Shown here piece by piece: positions 10,269 to 21,895 of a DNA stretch of 64,000 bases; the first letter of the stretch is position 1; each line of letters begins with the position of its first letter. The DNA is from Chamaecrista fasciculata (taxonomy: Eukaryota > Streptophyta > Magnoliopsida > Fabales > Fabaceae): assembly GCA_003254925.1 (NCBI GenBank), contig QANZ01031629.1, forward strand, positions 62,001-126,000, read 5' to 3'. Position numbers and translations under genes: made by a program. A model generated the notes under the pieces. The model did no database searches. It saw only the letters and a list, made by a program, of their open reading frames with translations, and was not told where the DNA came from.

Positions 10269-11367
10269 CAAGTCCCTCCTTAAAGAAGTCTACGAGCGCG
10301 TTCGTCGTACTGTTCCTTAAGGCGAGCGGGGTGACAGATTTGGCGGGCGTGCGATGGGACCCGTGCTTGGGCAGTGTATTCGCGTCTATTGGCGAACGCC
10401 CAAAAATGTGCGGGAGTACTTGTCCTCCGCGCAGAGGAAATGCTAGGAACGGCGGCCCTCCCTGAGAAAACGGAGAGTTAGTGGATCATGGCGGGCGGGC
10501 AGGTGGTAGGTAGGGGTGTCTTGTCAAGGACACGTGGCGCTACCCGGGAGGCAGAAATTTGAAAAATGAAAAACGCCTCGTATGCCGCGCTCGCAAGGGT
10601 ATAAAAGGGCCAAAGGTTGTGTCTTTTGTACTTTTACACATTCCAGCGATTTGAAGAGAGAGAAGAGAGAAATCCGAAGAGTCCAGTCGCCGGAGTTGTT
10701 GAACCGCCACCGGAAATCGGAGAGAAGTGACCGTGGAAGTGAATCGGTTCAAGTGACAAACTTGTTGGTAAGCATTTTCCGTTGATTTTGTGTTGCATTT
10801 CACTGGTGTTCGCTGGGTTAGGGTTTGTTTTTCCGAGAGAAATGGGTTTTCGTGTTTGACTGTTGGAGACGCCGTCGTGGGTGACGGCGGAAATGGGTGG
10901 TTAGTGGTGGGCATTCGCTGTAGGGTGTGAGTCTGTGAGTGGAACAGCGAGAAAATGGGTGTGGGTTGTTGAGTTTCTGGGTTTTTTCTGGGTTTCTGGG
11001 TTGGGTGTTCATCGAGTTCATACTCTGATGAAGGTGACGTTTGGGGTTTCTCTGGGTTTGTAGCGCGGGCGTCTCAGGTGAGTGAGGCGGTCTTCAATTG
11101 TACAGTCATGATGTGTTTCCTTGTTTTTCGCAGGGTTACCAGAGTACGAGTGTGACGTAGTTGAGAAGCAGGGCNGTCTCAGGTGAGTGAGGCGGTCGTC
11201 AATTGTACAGTCATGATGATGTGTTTCCTTGTTTTTCGCAGGGTTACCAGAGTACGAGTGTGACGTAGCTGAGAAGCAGGGCGAGCGCCGCAAACTATTC
11301 AACTAACAACCAAACTACTATGTCTTCAGGTACCTCCTAAACCCTTGTGTTTTGACTTGTCTGGCAA
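10269..11367 (+). promoter_or_regulatory. Promoter and leader of the antisense ORF
   Basis: Plus-strand TATA box TATAAAAG at 10600-10607 in the context gcaagggtataaaagggcc, about 770 bp before the ORF start at 11368. The leader is GC-rich with few plus-strand starts. It contains a near-tandem repeat of about 110 bp (11063-11174 and 11176-11283) joined by a single N; each copy contains a short segment starting caggtgagtg and ending ttttcgcag, which resembles a small intron. Because the repeat spans an N and its copies differ slightly, it may be an assembly collapse of two element copies. Confidence 0.55.
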
Positions 11368-13513
11368 GTGTTAGAGACCATGGTGGTCATTAGGGAGTTA
11401 GAAGAAGGAGAAGAACTGAGTAGTGTTAGTAGTTTCACTACACAGGGCAGTAGCTCTGTAGATTTGGAAGAGGCTCGGCGGTCGTTAGAGGAAACGGTGC
11501 AGCGGGCGGCTAGATTACTAGCAAGGAGAGCGAGCGAGAGGGCGGGCGCACTTATTGTCTACAGAGGGGGTATGGATCTGGCGAACTCGCCTCCATCAAA
11601 CGTTGAACAGGATCCAGTAGAGGTGTCAGAGGAGCAAGTGGTGGAGCTCTCCGACTGTTCAGAGGGAGAGCCCCCAATGCTGAGGGAAGAGCCAACGGGT
11701 CCCCTGAGTGGGTCGGCGGCGGAGGGGGAGCGCCTGATCATGGCGCGCGACGCGGTGGCGTGGGACGCCGCGGAGGGGTTTGGGAACCCCGAGGTGAGGG
11801 CGACCGTGGGGCCGCCAGCAGAGCCTTCCAAATTTGCCACCGATGAAGATTTGGAGGCGGCCCAGGAGGCGTACTTTGGGCCGGGTTCCGGCCGAGAGGC
11901 GAGTGGCATGGCCATCGGCGTGTGGGATGGCAACAATACTATGTGGTGGACTCATCGGCGTGGGTTCCTTGTTCACGAGATTTTGTTGCGGGAATGTGAT
12001 TCCCAACTTCCTTTCACGGATTTTGAGGTGGAGGTACTGAATCACCTCAACTGTTGTCCGGCGCAGCTGGCGGCGAACGCCCGGAGAAGTTTGAAATATC
12101 TGCAGTATGCTGCGTGGACAGTGAGCAGGGAGCTCACTGTGAAGTTATTTTTGTACTGGTTTTCTGTGAAGCTCGGGGACAACGGGCGGGTGAACCTCCA
12201 GAGAAAGGGGGGTGCCCTTCATGGGTTTCCGGCCAGTATAAGCAATTGGAANGGGGGCCGGGCGGAAAGGAGCGCTGAGCCAGGGAGGGCTCAAGGAAGG
12301 CCTCAGGGGGGGATGAGGCCGCCCCCAGTCGCGCCAGGCGGGAGGTCAAGGGGTTCGGGCCCTTCGTCTCGCGTCACCTCGGCTTCTGGGGGTGTGGGGC
12401 AAGCTGCGGCAAGCCCATCGAGGAGGAGAACTGGGCCACCAGTGTTGGCTCCTGGTGGAATGAGGCAGGCGGGTGGCCCGTCAGCGAGGGACAGGCGGCC
12501 GGACGGGAGGGGGAAGGGTCCAGCGGAGGAGGAGCCGCCAGCGAAGAGGTCGCGCGGAGCCAGCGCAGCTGATCCTGGGATGTTCATCCACTGGGATGAC
12601 ATGGAGCTGGATCAGTTTATTAAAGTGAGCCATCCAGATGGCGATTGGCCCAGCAACCCGAGGATGGAGATGCCGGACGCCCGGCGGGTTAATGAGAATG
12701 GGGAAGCTGAGTTCCCTTATCTGCCAGCACGGCCATTCAGTGGGAGGTTCTCAGGAATTGCCTCCATCCAATCCCTCTACTCCAACGGCACCTACCAGTG
12801 GCATGACACCCTGGTTGCTGATGCCTACAAGCGGCCGCCAGCGGATTATGCAGCATCCTTTGGTGTGATGGCGTCGATAGCTGGTCACGCAGCGCAGACG
12901 CTGTCCCACAATCTGGCCAAAGAGGTGGCCCGCCTCAGGGAGGAGGCCCGGAAGGCTGGCGGAGCAGAGCAGCTTCAAGCACTGGAAGCTGCTAGGGATA
13001 AGGCGCTGGAGGAGGCTCACGCTGGGCGGGCCCAAGTTAAAAAGCTGGAGGAGGAGAAGAAGAAGGAGAGGGAGAGGAGGAAGAAGGCAGAGGGGGAGGC
13101 GGGCGTGCAGCGGGGGGAGGCTGCGGCCGCCAAAGCAGAGCTTGAGGCGTACCGGGCGGGGGAAGCTGAGAGATTAGCGCGCGCGCGCCGAGAGGAACGT
13201 CGCCAGTGGTACTGGTATTACGTCCAAGCCACGTCACGGGGGTTCGAGAACTGCAGGAAGCAGTTGGCCTTCTTGAACCCAGGGCAAAACGAGGCGGGTA
13301 TTGATTACACCTTTGAGGTGTTCCCCAATGGACAAGGCGGGGAGGAGATCCGTATGCGCGCGGATGACGACGAGCCCGGGACGCCAATGCCTGATCAGCC
13401 GGAGGATTGGACCATCCATGCGCTGGAGGTTCAGGAAGGGCGCTCCCCTCTCAGACCAGGGGATGAAGGTTATGTGCCCCCGGCGGACGTCCAGAGCACC
13501 GCGGGCAATGAGC
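11368..13513 (+). CDS. Antisense additional ORF of the Tat element
   Basis: Open on the plus strand for over 700 codons up to the assembly gap, opposite in sense to gag-pol and sited between integrase and the 3' LTR. In order it has an acidic N-terminus; a conserved-looking block around residues 210-300 ('PFTDFEVEVLNHLNCCPAQL' and following); a proline/arginine-rich linker with 'PPAKRSRGA', a possible nuclear signal; a second globular block near residues 400-490; and a long charged coiled coil near residues 510-620 (K/E/R/A-rich). The first block resembles the 'putative gypsy type transposon' (Transposase_28) family found in plant Tat elements. Function is not established. A single N at 12252 makes one residue uncertain. 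Its GC content is far above the surrounding genome, as is that of the whole element. Confidence 0.7.
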
Positions 13514-14095
13514 NNNNNNNNNNNNNNNNNNNNNNNNNNNNNNNNNNNNNNNNNNNNNNNNNNNNNNNNNNNNNNNNNNNNNNNNNNNNNNNNNNNNNNN
13601 NNNNNNNNNNNNNNNNNNNNNNNNNNNNNNNNNNNNNNNNNNNNNNNNNNNNNNNNNNNNNNNNNNNNNNNNNNNNNNNNNNNNNNNNNNNNNNNNNNNN
13701 NNNNNNNNNNNNNNNNNNNNNNNNNNNNNNNNNNNNNNNNNNNNNNNNNNNNNNNNNNNNNNNNNNNNNNNNNNNNNNNNNNNNNNNNNNNNNNNNNNNN
13801 NNNNNNNNNNNNNNNNNNNNNNNNNNNNNNNNNNNNNNNNNNNNNNNNNNNNNNNNNNNNNNNNNNNNNNNNNNNNNNNNNNNNNNNNNNNNNNNNNNNN
13901 NNNNNNNNNNNNNNNNNNNNNNNNNNNNNNNNNNNNNNNNNNNNNNNNNNNNNNNNNNNNNNNNNNNNNNNNNNNNNNNNNNNNNNNNNNNNNNNNNNNN
14001 NNNNNNNNNNNNNNNNNNNNNNNNNNNNNNNNNNNNNNNNNNNNNNNNNNNNNNNNNNNNNNNNNNNNNNNNNNNNNNNNNNNNNNNNNNNNNNN
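13514..14095. other. Assembly gap (582 N)
   Basis: Run of 582 unresolved bases inside the Tat element. It hides the 3' end of pol (integrase C-terminal part) on the minus strand and the end of the antisense ORF on the plus strand. Apparent ORFs reading through the Ns are not evidence. Confidence 1.
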
Positions 14096-16902
14096 TTGTA
14101 GTATAAGACCCTGTCGGAGAGAAAGGCGGTCTCAGCTGGAATCATGGCGGGCGACCCGTACGTGAGGGTGTAAGGTGCCTCGCCTGTGGATTCTTGAGGG
14201 GTGATACGGTAAGACCAAAGGACGGTTGGGAGTTCGTCCGCCCAGCGGCCTTTGGCGTTGTCGAGCCTGCGCTTCAGCCCATTTAAAATGATGCGGTTGG
14301 CGAGCTCGGTTTGGCCGTTGGTCGAGGGATGCTCGACTGAAGTGTTACCGAGGGAAATGTCATACTGGGTGCAGAAATCGCGGAAGGATTCACTGATGAA
14401 TTGGCGGCCGTTGTCGCTGATGATTCTCTGCGGGACGCCAAAACGTGATAGTATGTTCTGCAAGACGAATGTTTTCATCTGGGCAGAGCTGATTGATGTT
14501 ACTGGTTCGGCCTCGATCCACTTTGTGAAAAGGTCGATCGCGACGATGAGGAACCGGCGCTGGCCCGTGGCGGTCGGAAACGGCCCGAGGATGTCGATCC
14601 CCCATACGTCAAATGGCCAAGGGGATTCCATTGGGCGCATGTCTTCGCCCGGAATATGGATGCGATTGGCGTGCTCCTGGCACTTGTGGCAAGTTTTCAC
14701 CAGGGCTGTGGCGTCCCGTATGATCGTGGGCCAGTAGTACCCCGAAATGAGCACTTTGCGTTTGAGGGTGGGCGCCGCTTGGTGTGAACCGCAGAGTCCC
14801 TCGTGGAGCTCCTCGAGAATGAGGCGGGCGTCGTTTGGCCCTACGCATCTGAGGCAGGGCATGGAGTGACCTCGTCGATAAAGATCATTCCCCCAGAGGA
14901 AGTAATGCGCAGCTCGGCGCACCACTTTTCGAGCTTCGTTTCGGTCTGCTGGGAGGGTGCCATCCCGAATGTAGGACATGATGGGCGTGCGCCAATCAGC
15001 CGTTGTTGAGATAGCAAGGACCATGGGGCCCTCGATTGATGGGCGTTCTAAGGTAGTGCGGATGATGGAGGAGCGACTCCGAGCATCTGGCTTAGAGGCC
15101 AGTTTGGCTAGGGCGTCCGCTCTAGTATTCTTAGAACGCAAGATGTGTGAGAATTGGGCGGCCCGGATATGATGGCGCAGGATGTACTTGGCTTTTTCCA
15201 CGTACTTGAGGATGGTGGGCTCTTTGGCCTTGAAGTCTCCCTTCATGTGACCGACCACCAGCTGGGAGTCGCTATAGACGTGGATGTCCTGGGCGCCCAT
15301 GCCCACGGCGAGCTCGAGGGCCGCGATGAGCGCCTCGTATTCGGCCTGATTGTTCGTGGCCGGGAAACGTATGTCGATGGCCTGTTCAATGCTGTAACCA
15401 TCAGGGGATTCAACAATCACGCCCGCGCCACGGAGCTTGGCGGATGAGGCCCCATCGATGTAGAGGTTCCACACGATGAGGGTAGGATTGGCGGGCGTCA
15501 TCTCTGCGACAAAGTCAGCCAAAGCCTGGCCTTTGATGGCGCGTCGTGGCTCGAAAGACAGGCCGAATTCAGAGAGCTCAATCGACCAATTGACCAGGCG
15601 GCCGGCGATGTCGGGCTGGTGGATGATCTGCCTCATGGGGCGGTCGGTGCGAACGATGATCACGTACTGTTGGTAATACGGTCGCAGCTTCCTTGTGGAG
15701 ACAAGGAGGGCATACACGAGCTTTTCGAGTAGGTGATATCGTGTCTCGGCGCCCGTGAGGACTTTACTTGAGAAGTAAATGGGGCGCTGCTCATCCTTTT
15801 CCTCGATGATCAGGACGGAGCTGACTGCCACATCAGTTGCAGCCAAGTAAACGTAGATAGGCTTGCCGGGCGAAGGGGTGGTGAGGATAGGCGGCCTGCT
15901 CAGGTACGCCTTCAATTGCTGGAACGCTTCTTCACATTCAGCCGTCCATGTGAAGTTTTTCCCTCCTTTAAGAGTTTTAAAGAAGGGTAAGCACCGGTCG
16001 CCCGATCTTGCCAAGAAGCGGTGGAGCGCCGCTATGCGCCCGTTGAGGCGTTGTACCTCCTTTAACGTCTTTGGGGACGCCATGTCAATGATGGCCTGGC
16101 ACTGGTCCGGGTTGGCTTCTATCCCACGTTGGGAGATCATGAAGCCTAAGAACTTGCCCCCGGCGACCCCGAAAGCGCACTTGGCGGGGTTGAGCCTCAA
16201 TTGGTAGTGGCGGAGGATCTGGAAGATCTCCTGTAGGTCAACGAGGTGGTCGCCACCAGCCTTTGTCTTGACGACCATGTCGTCAACGTAGACCTCAATG
16301 TTTTTCCCGATGTTGTCTTGGAAGAACCTGTCCATCATACGTTGGTACGTGGCGCCCGCGTTCTTCAGGCCGAAGGGCATGACGTTGTAACAGTAGATGC
16401 CCTGTTCAGTGATGAAGGCCGTCTTGTCGACGTCCTTGGGATTCATCTTGATCTGATTGTATCCCGAAAAAGCATCAAGGAAGCTCAAGGTGGCGTACCC
16501 ACAGGTGTTGTCCACCAGCTTATCGATGCTGGGGAGTGGGTGAAGGTCCTTGGGGGTCGCCTTGTTAAGGTCCGTGAAGTCCACGCACATCCGCCATTTG
16601 CCGTTGGGCTTGGGGACAAGGACGACGTTGGATAGCCAGGTGGGGTACTTGGTTTCCCGTATGAACCCGGCCGCCAGTAATTTGTTTACTTCTTCTTTGG
16701 CGGCGAGCTGCCGCTCTAGCCCCAGGACGCGCTTCTTCTGGAAGACTCCCGGGCGGTCGTCTACATCTAGAGAATGCATGACCAAACGGGGGTCGACGCC
16801 GGGCATGTCCGACGCAGACCATGCGAAAATGTCGCCGTTGGCGAGCAGAAAGTCAGATAGCCTGGCTTGTTCTTGAGCGGGTAAATCCGCAGAGATGCTC
16901 AC
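14096..16902 (-). CDS. pol: RT, RNase H, second RNase H, integrase (Tat element)
   Basis: Minus-strand reading from 16902. Order: reverse transcriptase with 'FLDAFSGYNQI' and the catalytic 'YVDDMVV'; the RT-linked RNase H region with 'YVYLAATDVAVSSVL'; a second, archaeal-type RNase H starting 'LYIDGASSAKLRGAG' with 'TNNQAEYEALIAALELA' and 'YSDSQLVVGHMKGDF', the hallmark of Tat elements; then integrase with the zinc-binding 'CHKCQEHA', 'WGIDILGPF', 'SDNGRQF' and 'NGQTELANR', giving the D, D, E triad. The C-terminus enters the gap at 14095. The readable part is open throughout. Confidence 0.92.
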
Positions 16903-17230
16903 TGTTCTCTCCGGGTGCCCGGGGAAGTGAATTTGGACGAGGGTGTCCGAAGGTTTGGGGCGTGCGCCCTCGACCTAGTACGACAGATAAAATGCGTATA
17001 AGTAAAGAGATGTAGTGGAAAATGAGTTCATTGAATAAATGATTTCATTAATCTGATAAAACGGGCGTCCGCCATGTGTAGGTCGGAGCGTACAATTAGA
17101 ATGACATAAGGGGGGCCTTAAGCATTTTGTAGGAAAGGGAAATAAACATAGACATGAAAATGAAAAACAACTAATCTTAAGGCCGGGCGGCTAATCCACC
17201 CACTAGAAGTAGTTGCTAAGTGAAGGAGCG

Positions 17231-19393
17231 TCAGCCACTGATGTGGAATACCTCGTCGCGGAGGTCAGTGATCTCTGACGTGCCCATGTCTGTGTCCTCC
17301 CCGGCGGGCTCCGGGGGAGGAGAGTCTGGAACCCCTTCCATGAGTCGGCGGGTCTGGTACCCGGGGTCGATCATTACGCGAGCCAGGCTTGTGGCATAGC
17401 AGCGGCGACCTTCGAGTTGATCTCCCCTTATACTCGCAGTGCCCCAACGCGTAGGGAATTTCATGAGCAGGTGAGCAGTGGAGATCACTGCTTTGAAAGC
17501 GTTGAGACTGGAGCGCCCGAGGATCGCGTTGTATGCTGAAAGAGCGGCTACAACGATGAAGCTGGCGTATGTAGCTGCGGTCCTCGGCGGGTCGCCATCA
17601 CCCTCGAGGGTGAGCTTGGTTTCGAGTACCCCTTCGGCGGGCGTTCTCGTCCCAGCGAAGCCAATCAGGGGCTCGTTGAAAGGCTTCAGGGCGCTCAGCG
17701 GGATGCCCAGGTGCTCGAAGGCGTGAAAGTAGAGGATGTCTGATGAGGATCCTTGATCTACCAGCACGCGCCGTACGTCGATCTCGCCTATGCGCGCCGT
17801 TATTACCATAGGCTCATCATACTCCACGGGCTTGAGCTCGTCGTGGGTGAAAGTGATAGGCGCGTGGATGTCTTCGTGCGAGCGCTTGGCGCTCGTATAA
17901 TGCATGCACATGATGGAGCGCATGATTTGCTTTCGGCTGTGGGGGGTCGTGTGCATGTGAATTCCCCCAGAGATGGTGTTCACAACGTTGCGGACGGGCG
18001 CCTCAGAGTGTTTCGAGCCGCCACTTCCGCCCTCAGCGACCTTTCGATTCTTCTGATGGGAGGCGTCCCTATCAGACTCCGGCCGCTTTTTCTGCTTGTA
18101 CTCGGCCAGGTGACCGTCTCGGATCAGCTGCTCGATTGCATCCTTCAGGGAGATGCACTCATCTGTAGTGTGACCATAGCCGTTGTGATAACGGCAATGT
18201 TTGCTGGTGTCCCGAGGGCGGCCGGTCTTTACCGGGAGGGGCCGGGCTACCGGAAAGAACTCAAGGTTTCCGCAGGCGCGCAGGATCTCTGACCTAGAGA
18301 CGGTCAGGATGTGGTATGTTGGGAACTTGCCCGTGAAGGGCGTGCGCTGGGCCCCTGGGGAAGAGTTGGAAGAGCGGTCGTGCCTCTTCCACCTCCCATT
18401 GCCATTCCCATTGGCGGGCTGAGTCCGGGTGCTTGTTTGGGCGTTCTGCATATCCTTCAGCTTGCTGAAGCGACTTTTGGAGGCCACCTGGTTGTCCTCC
18501 TTCAGAATGAAATCCCGAACCTGTTTCAACAGTGCGTCCAGGGTTTTGGGGTTGGCGAGCGCCAACTCGTTCGACACGTTGCCCGGGCGTAAGCCCTGTT
18601 TGAAAGCGTGGATGGCCACGCTGTCCTCCAAGTCCTCCACCTCGTGGCAGCGCTCGGAGAAGCGCTTAAGGAAATCCCGGAGGCTCTCGCTGGAGCCCTG
18701 AATAAGGTCTGCCATGACCGTGGAGGGTTTCTTGTACACGATACTGGTGGCAAAGCGCTTCAGGAAGGCGGCCTCCAGCTCGTCGAAGTTGTGTATGGAG
18801 TAATCGGGGAGGCGGGCATACCAATGAAGTCCCTCTGGACCAAGAGTGGTAGGAAAGAGCTTGCACTTCTTCCCTTCAGTGAGTGAGGCCAGTTGGACGT
18901 TAGCATGGAACGCCTTCAAGTGCAGATTGGGATCTGCAGTTGGCTCGTAGGGGATCATCTTCACGGGCATCTTGAAGCCCTGAGGCACGATATCGCGCTG
19001 GATCTCTACGGCGAACGGTCCCTTCTGGGGGATGAAGGTGCCCGGCTCGTCTTCGAAACCAGCAGCAGGTGCGTTTTCTTGGGCCGAGGCGGCCGTGGTG
19101 TTACGGCGGCCGGGGTTCGACCCCTGGGGAGTGCTATGAACCGATAGGCTCTGGAATTCACGACGTAGGGATTCTGTCTGCTCCCTCATCATGCTGCGAA
19201 AGATGGCCATAATGTCCATGGCCTGGAAGGTCTGGCCCGTCGCGCCCATATCGGCTGGTGGTGCAACCCGAGAGGGCGCTCCCTCGTCTCGATGTTCCTC
19301 TTGTTCCTGATTTTCCTGGGAGCCTAGGGCGTGCTCCTGGGAATCAGAGGGTTCGTCCAAGAGCTGATCGCGAGGAGAGTCACTGTGAGCCAT
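17231..19393 (-). CDS. gag plus aspartic protease (Tat element)
   Basis: 720-codon minus-strand ORF. The N-terminal 150 residues are acidic and low complexity. The central retrotransposon gag domain (about residues 150-290) contains 'LHWYARLPDYSIHNFDELEA' and 'FAT' blocks typical of plant gypsy capsids. Near residues 410-440 'HNGYGHTTDECISLKDAI' is the usual gag C-terminal block. Near residue 560 'RRVLVDQGSSSDILY' is the retropepsin active-site region, followed by the 'AILGRSSLNAF' flap-distal motif. It lies directly downstream of the primer-binding site and upstream of pol. Confidence 0.9.
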   Translation of the reverse strand: MAHSDSPRDQLLDEPSDSQEHALGSQENQEQEEHRDEGAPSRVAPPADMGATGQTFQAMDIMAIFRSMMREQTESLRREFQSLSVHSTPQGSNPGRRNTTAASAQENAPAAGFEDEPGTFIPQKGPFAVEIQRDIVPQGFKMPVKMIPYEPTADPNLHLKAFHANVQLASLTEGKKCKLFPTTLGPEGLHWYARLPDYSIHNFDELEAAFLKRFATSIVYKKPSTVMADLIQGSSESLRDFLKRFSERCHEVEDLEDSVAIHAFKQGLRPGNVSNELALANPKTLDALLKQVRDFILKEDNQVASKSRFSKLKDMQNAQTSTRTQPANGNGNGRWKRHDRSSNSSPGAQRTPFTGKFPTYHILTVSRSEILRACGNLEFFPVARPLPVKTGRPRDTSKHCRYHNGYGHTTDECISLKDAIEQLIRDGHLAEYKQKKRPESDRDASHQKNRKVAEGGSGGSKHSEAPVRNVVNTISGGIHMHTTPHSRKQIMRSIMCMHYTSAKRSHEDIHAPITFTHDELKPVEYDEPMVITARIGEIDVRRVLVDQGSSSDILYFHAFEHLGIPLSALKPFNEPLIGFAGTRTPAEGVLETKLTLEGDGDPPRTAATYASFIVVAALSAYNAILGRSSLNAFKAVISTAHLLMKFPTRWGTASIRGDQLEGRRCYATSLARVMIDPGYQTRRLMEGVPDSPPPEPAGEDTDMGTSEITDLRDEVFHISG

Positions 19394-19509
19394 AGAGAAG
19401 TGGAAATCACCTAGTTTAACAAGGTAAACGTGGGTGAGTTAGCTTTCGTAAAGAAAAAGCAACAGAGGGGGGCGTGAGAGCCCGTAAAGTTCAGCAGGTG
19501 AGGAGGAAG

Positions 19510-19528
19510 GTCCCCACAGACGGCGCCA
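19510..19528 (-). other. Primer-binding site of the Tat element
   Basis: On the minus strand TGGCGCCGTCTGTGGGGAC follows the 5' LTR after a single spacer base. It begins TGG, complementary to a tRNA 3' CCA end. The primer tRNA is not identified with certainty. Confidence 0.75.
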
Positions 19529-19529
19529 A

Positions 19530-20100
19530 TGATAAACTGGAAAATGACTGGCACTTACCTAGTTCACCGGAGAGGGCTGCAAGAGCCAAGACTTGAACGA
19601 AGACCTGCAAAAGCTTCACAGGGGGGCCCTGCGAAGTGTACTCCGACGCTCAAGTTAGTAAGAGAGTAATGAGAGAGTAGGAGAATTTGAGAGTGTAAGA
19701 AGTAGCTAACCTTGAACTGGTGAAATGGGCTCTATTTATAGAGCAGGGAGGAGAGAGGTGGTCAGCGTGCGGGGCGGACCACGTTCTGGGCACGATCTCC
19801 ACCAGCGAAGATGGTGGAGACCGAGATTTGCGGAACAAGGCAATCGTGGGTGATTGCGTGTTGTGTTTCTAGGCGGGCGCCTAGAACCTGGAGATCGTGG
19901 GTAAGTTGGGTCGCAGCCCACGATCTCCCGTAGCGCGGATTGCGGAGCTGGTGATCGTGGGTGGCCACGTGTCATTTGGGGGACGGGCGCCATGACGCAG
20001 GGTGGATCACGAACGCCTCTAAGTGTGTTTAGGGCGCCCGACTGGCTCGAGGGCGCTTCGCGAGGGCTGTTTAGGCGTACGCCCAAATAGTGATGTATCA
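19530..20100 (-). repeat. 5' LTR of the Tat element
   Basis: 571 bp, matching 9698-10268 except at about two positions, and followed on plus by the TSD copy TAAAA (20101-20105). It abuts the primer-binding site at 19528, which sets the element's orientation as minus. Confidence 0.92.
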
Positions 20101-20105
20101 TAAAA

Positions 20106-21895
20106 TAATGAGAATTTTTTTTTATTCAAGTAATGGGAAGTTACTTAATTCTCTTCATTATTTTTTTCTATTTTAATATTTCATAATAAAATTAATTTTA
20201 ACCAACTAAAGTACACCTCACACATATATAATAGTACAGAAGTGAATTAGTAAAGGGCAAGACTTATATCAAGTTCCCTACATTCTTACTATCAAGTTTT
20301 CCAATTAATATTTAACACGTGATAAAAAGTTTATATATGACCAATTATGATAGAGAGAGAATATTAAACATTACTTTTTGCATGACCAATTATTGAAGAG
20401 AGAGAAGATAATCAAGGCTTGTGATTGGTGGAACTTGATAGCAAGGAGGTAGGAAACTTGATATAAGTTTTATCCATTATAAAAAAGAAAAAAGAAATAT
20501 AATTCTTTCTTTTTAATTACATAATGAAAATAAAATTATAGGTGATTTTTGTTTTACAAAAAAAATCTCTCTTTGTCAACTCATTTATTAGAATACATAT
20601 CAAAAATAAACCATCTAAGATTTATAACTTAAAGATAATGGCAAAAAATAGATATAATCACAATTAGGATTAACGGTGTAACAAATTAAAAAATTTAAAG
20701 ACAAAAAAAGAACAAAAAGTAATCTAAAAACCAAAATGGAATTCACCCTAATAGTTCAGAGACCAAAATGAAATTTTAGCCTATATATAACGTTTCTTAT
20801 ATTAATAGGTTCAACTAATTCATCCAATGATCAAACAATTGAATCAATAAGAGTGACCCGATAACTTGAATTTTTTATCGGCGTGATCTTGTTACTAAAA
20901 TATTGACTTAGACAACTCTACAATAAAGAGACTAGAAAAATTAATCAAAACAAAAAATTCAAAGGAGTGTAAGCGAAAACTACTAAGCATGAACACTTCA
21001 TTTTAAAGGCGTGTCGTCGTGTCAGACACGTGTCCGTGTCCAACACCCATACGACACATATTCATAAGTTTCTAAGTATAAAATTCATTTTTTGTAACTT
21101 TAATATGACAAATAATAGAAAATAATAACACATATGACATATACTATGAATAAATATTATAATTTTTAAAGTTTTCATCAAAATTTATAATTTTTTAATT
21201 TTTTATATATAAATATATGTCATATCGTGTTATGTAATTTTAAGAATTTGACGTGTTAATGTGTCCGTATTTGTGTTCTATCATGTGTCCGTATTCGTGT
21301 TCTATCTTGTGTCCGTATCAGTATCCATGCTTCATTCAGCGAAACACACAAATTAATTTATAATTGTTTAAATAAAAACTCTATTGATCCTAATTTCGCT
21401 TCACAAATACACAAAGGGGGCATCTATAGTACTGTGGGTGTGACAATTGATGGTGTGGAGCATGGGACAACGATAGAAAATGTACAATTCATAATACAGT
21501 GAACAAAACAACTAGCTTACCATGCACAACTCTTCCTCCTTACTCATTTTCTTAAATATTAAGGAGCCAGCTCCTTGTGTTTTTCATTTTCATGCTAGCT
21601 GCTGAATTCAAAAAGAGAACCTATTGTTTACCAAACAATCTTCTTTTGAACAAAACACCATGAATAAGTTTATCCATGCTTGCAATCCTGTCCTCATCTC
21701 TCGGACTCTTTTATTACAGAATGACCAAGATTACATCAGATGAGGTGCCAATATTAATACTCCAAGCTTGTAGAAAAAACAATTGATCAAATAAATTGTT
21801 CCAAAATAAAATCAATTGATAAAGACTCCAAGAAAAAAGAAAAAATATATATAACTGTGAATTCACATTATCGGGGCAAAGATTTTTTTTTGATA
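20106..21895. other. Intergenic downstream of gene A
   Basis: AT-rich, with no gene. It holds one MITE (20983-21335, separate entry) and the presumed 3' untranslated and downstream region of gene A. A stretch at 20240-20470 contains short inverted motifs (acttgata, tatcaagt) that may be another small fold-back element. Confidence 0.5.
20983..21335. mobile_element. MITE family 'GTGTC', copy 1
   Basis: About 350 bp. The left end 'agcatgaacacttcatttta' and the right end 'tccatgctt' are inverted. The interior has 'cgtgtcgtcgtgtc', 'cgacacatattcataagttt' and an AT-rich centre. It shares the same plan with copies at 58476-58827 and 62324-62628. No coding capacity; target duplication not clear. Confidence 0.7.

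Larger units (their letters stand above)
9698..20100 (-). mobile_element. Ty3/gypsy Tat-lineage LTR retrotransposon
   Basis: 10.4-kb element, sense strand minus. Identical 571-bp LTRs (about two mismatches) begin TGATAAAC and end ..GTATCA as read on plus. The 5-bp target duplication TAAAA lies at 9693-9697 and 20101-20105. Parts on the minus strand: 5' LTR (19530-20100), primer-binding site, gag plus protease (17231-19393), pol with RT, RNase H, a second archaeal-type RNase H and integrase (14096-16902), an assembly gap (13514-14095), a noncoding 3' part, and the 3' LTR (9698-10268). A large ORF runs antisense on plus (11368-13513). The extra RNase H and the antisense ORF point to the Tat lineage. 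It looks near-whole apart from assembly gaps. LTR similarity suggests insertion within roughly the last few hundred thousand years under usual plant rates. Confidence 0.92.

Noticed and set aside
9818-10269. ORFs of 62-121 codons inside the LTRs
   Set aside because: They occur identically in both LTRs and have no recognisable domain; chance ORFs in GC-rich repeat.
13234-14095. Long minus-strand reading of pol continuing through the N gap to 13234
   Set aside because: The reading through Ns is meaningless, and the part beyond the gap is the shadow of the plus-strand antisense ORF.
14252-19147. Many plus-strand ORFs of 60-180 codons opposite gag and pol
   Set aside because: They mirror GC-rich conserved retrotransposon coding on the minus strand and have no homology of their own.
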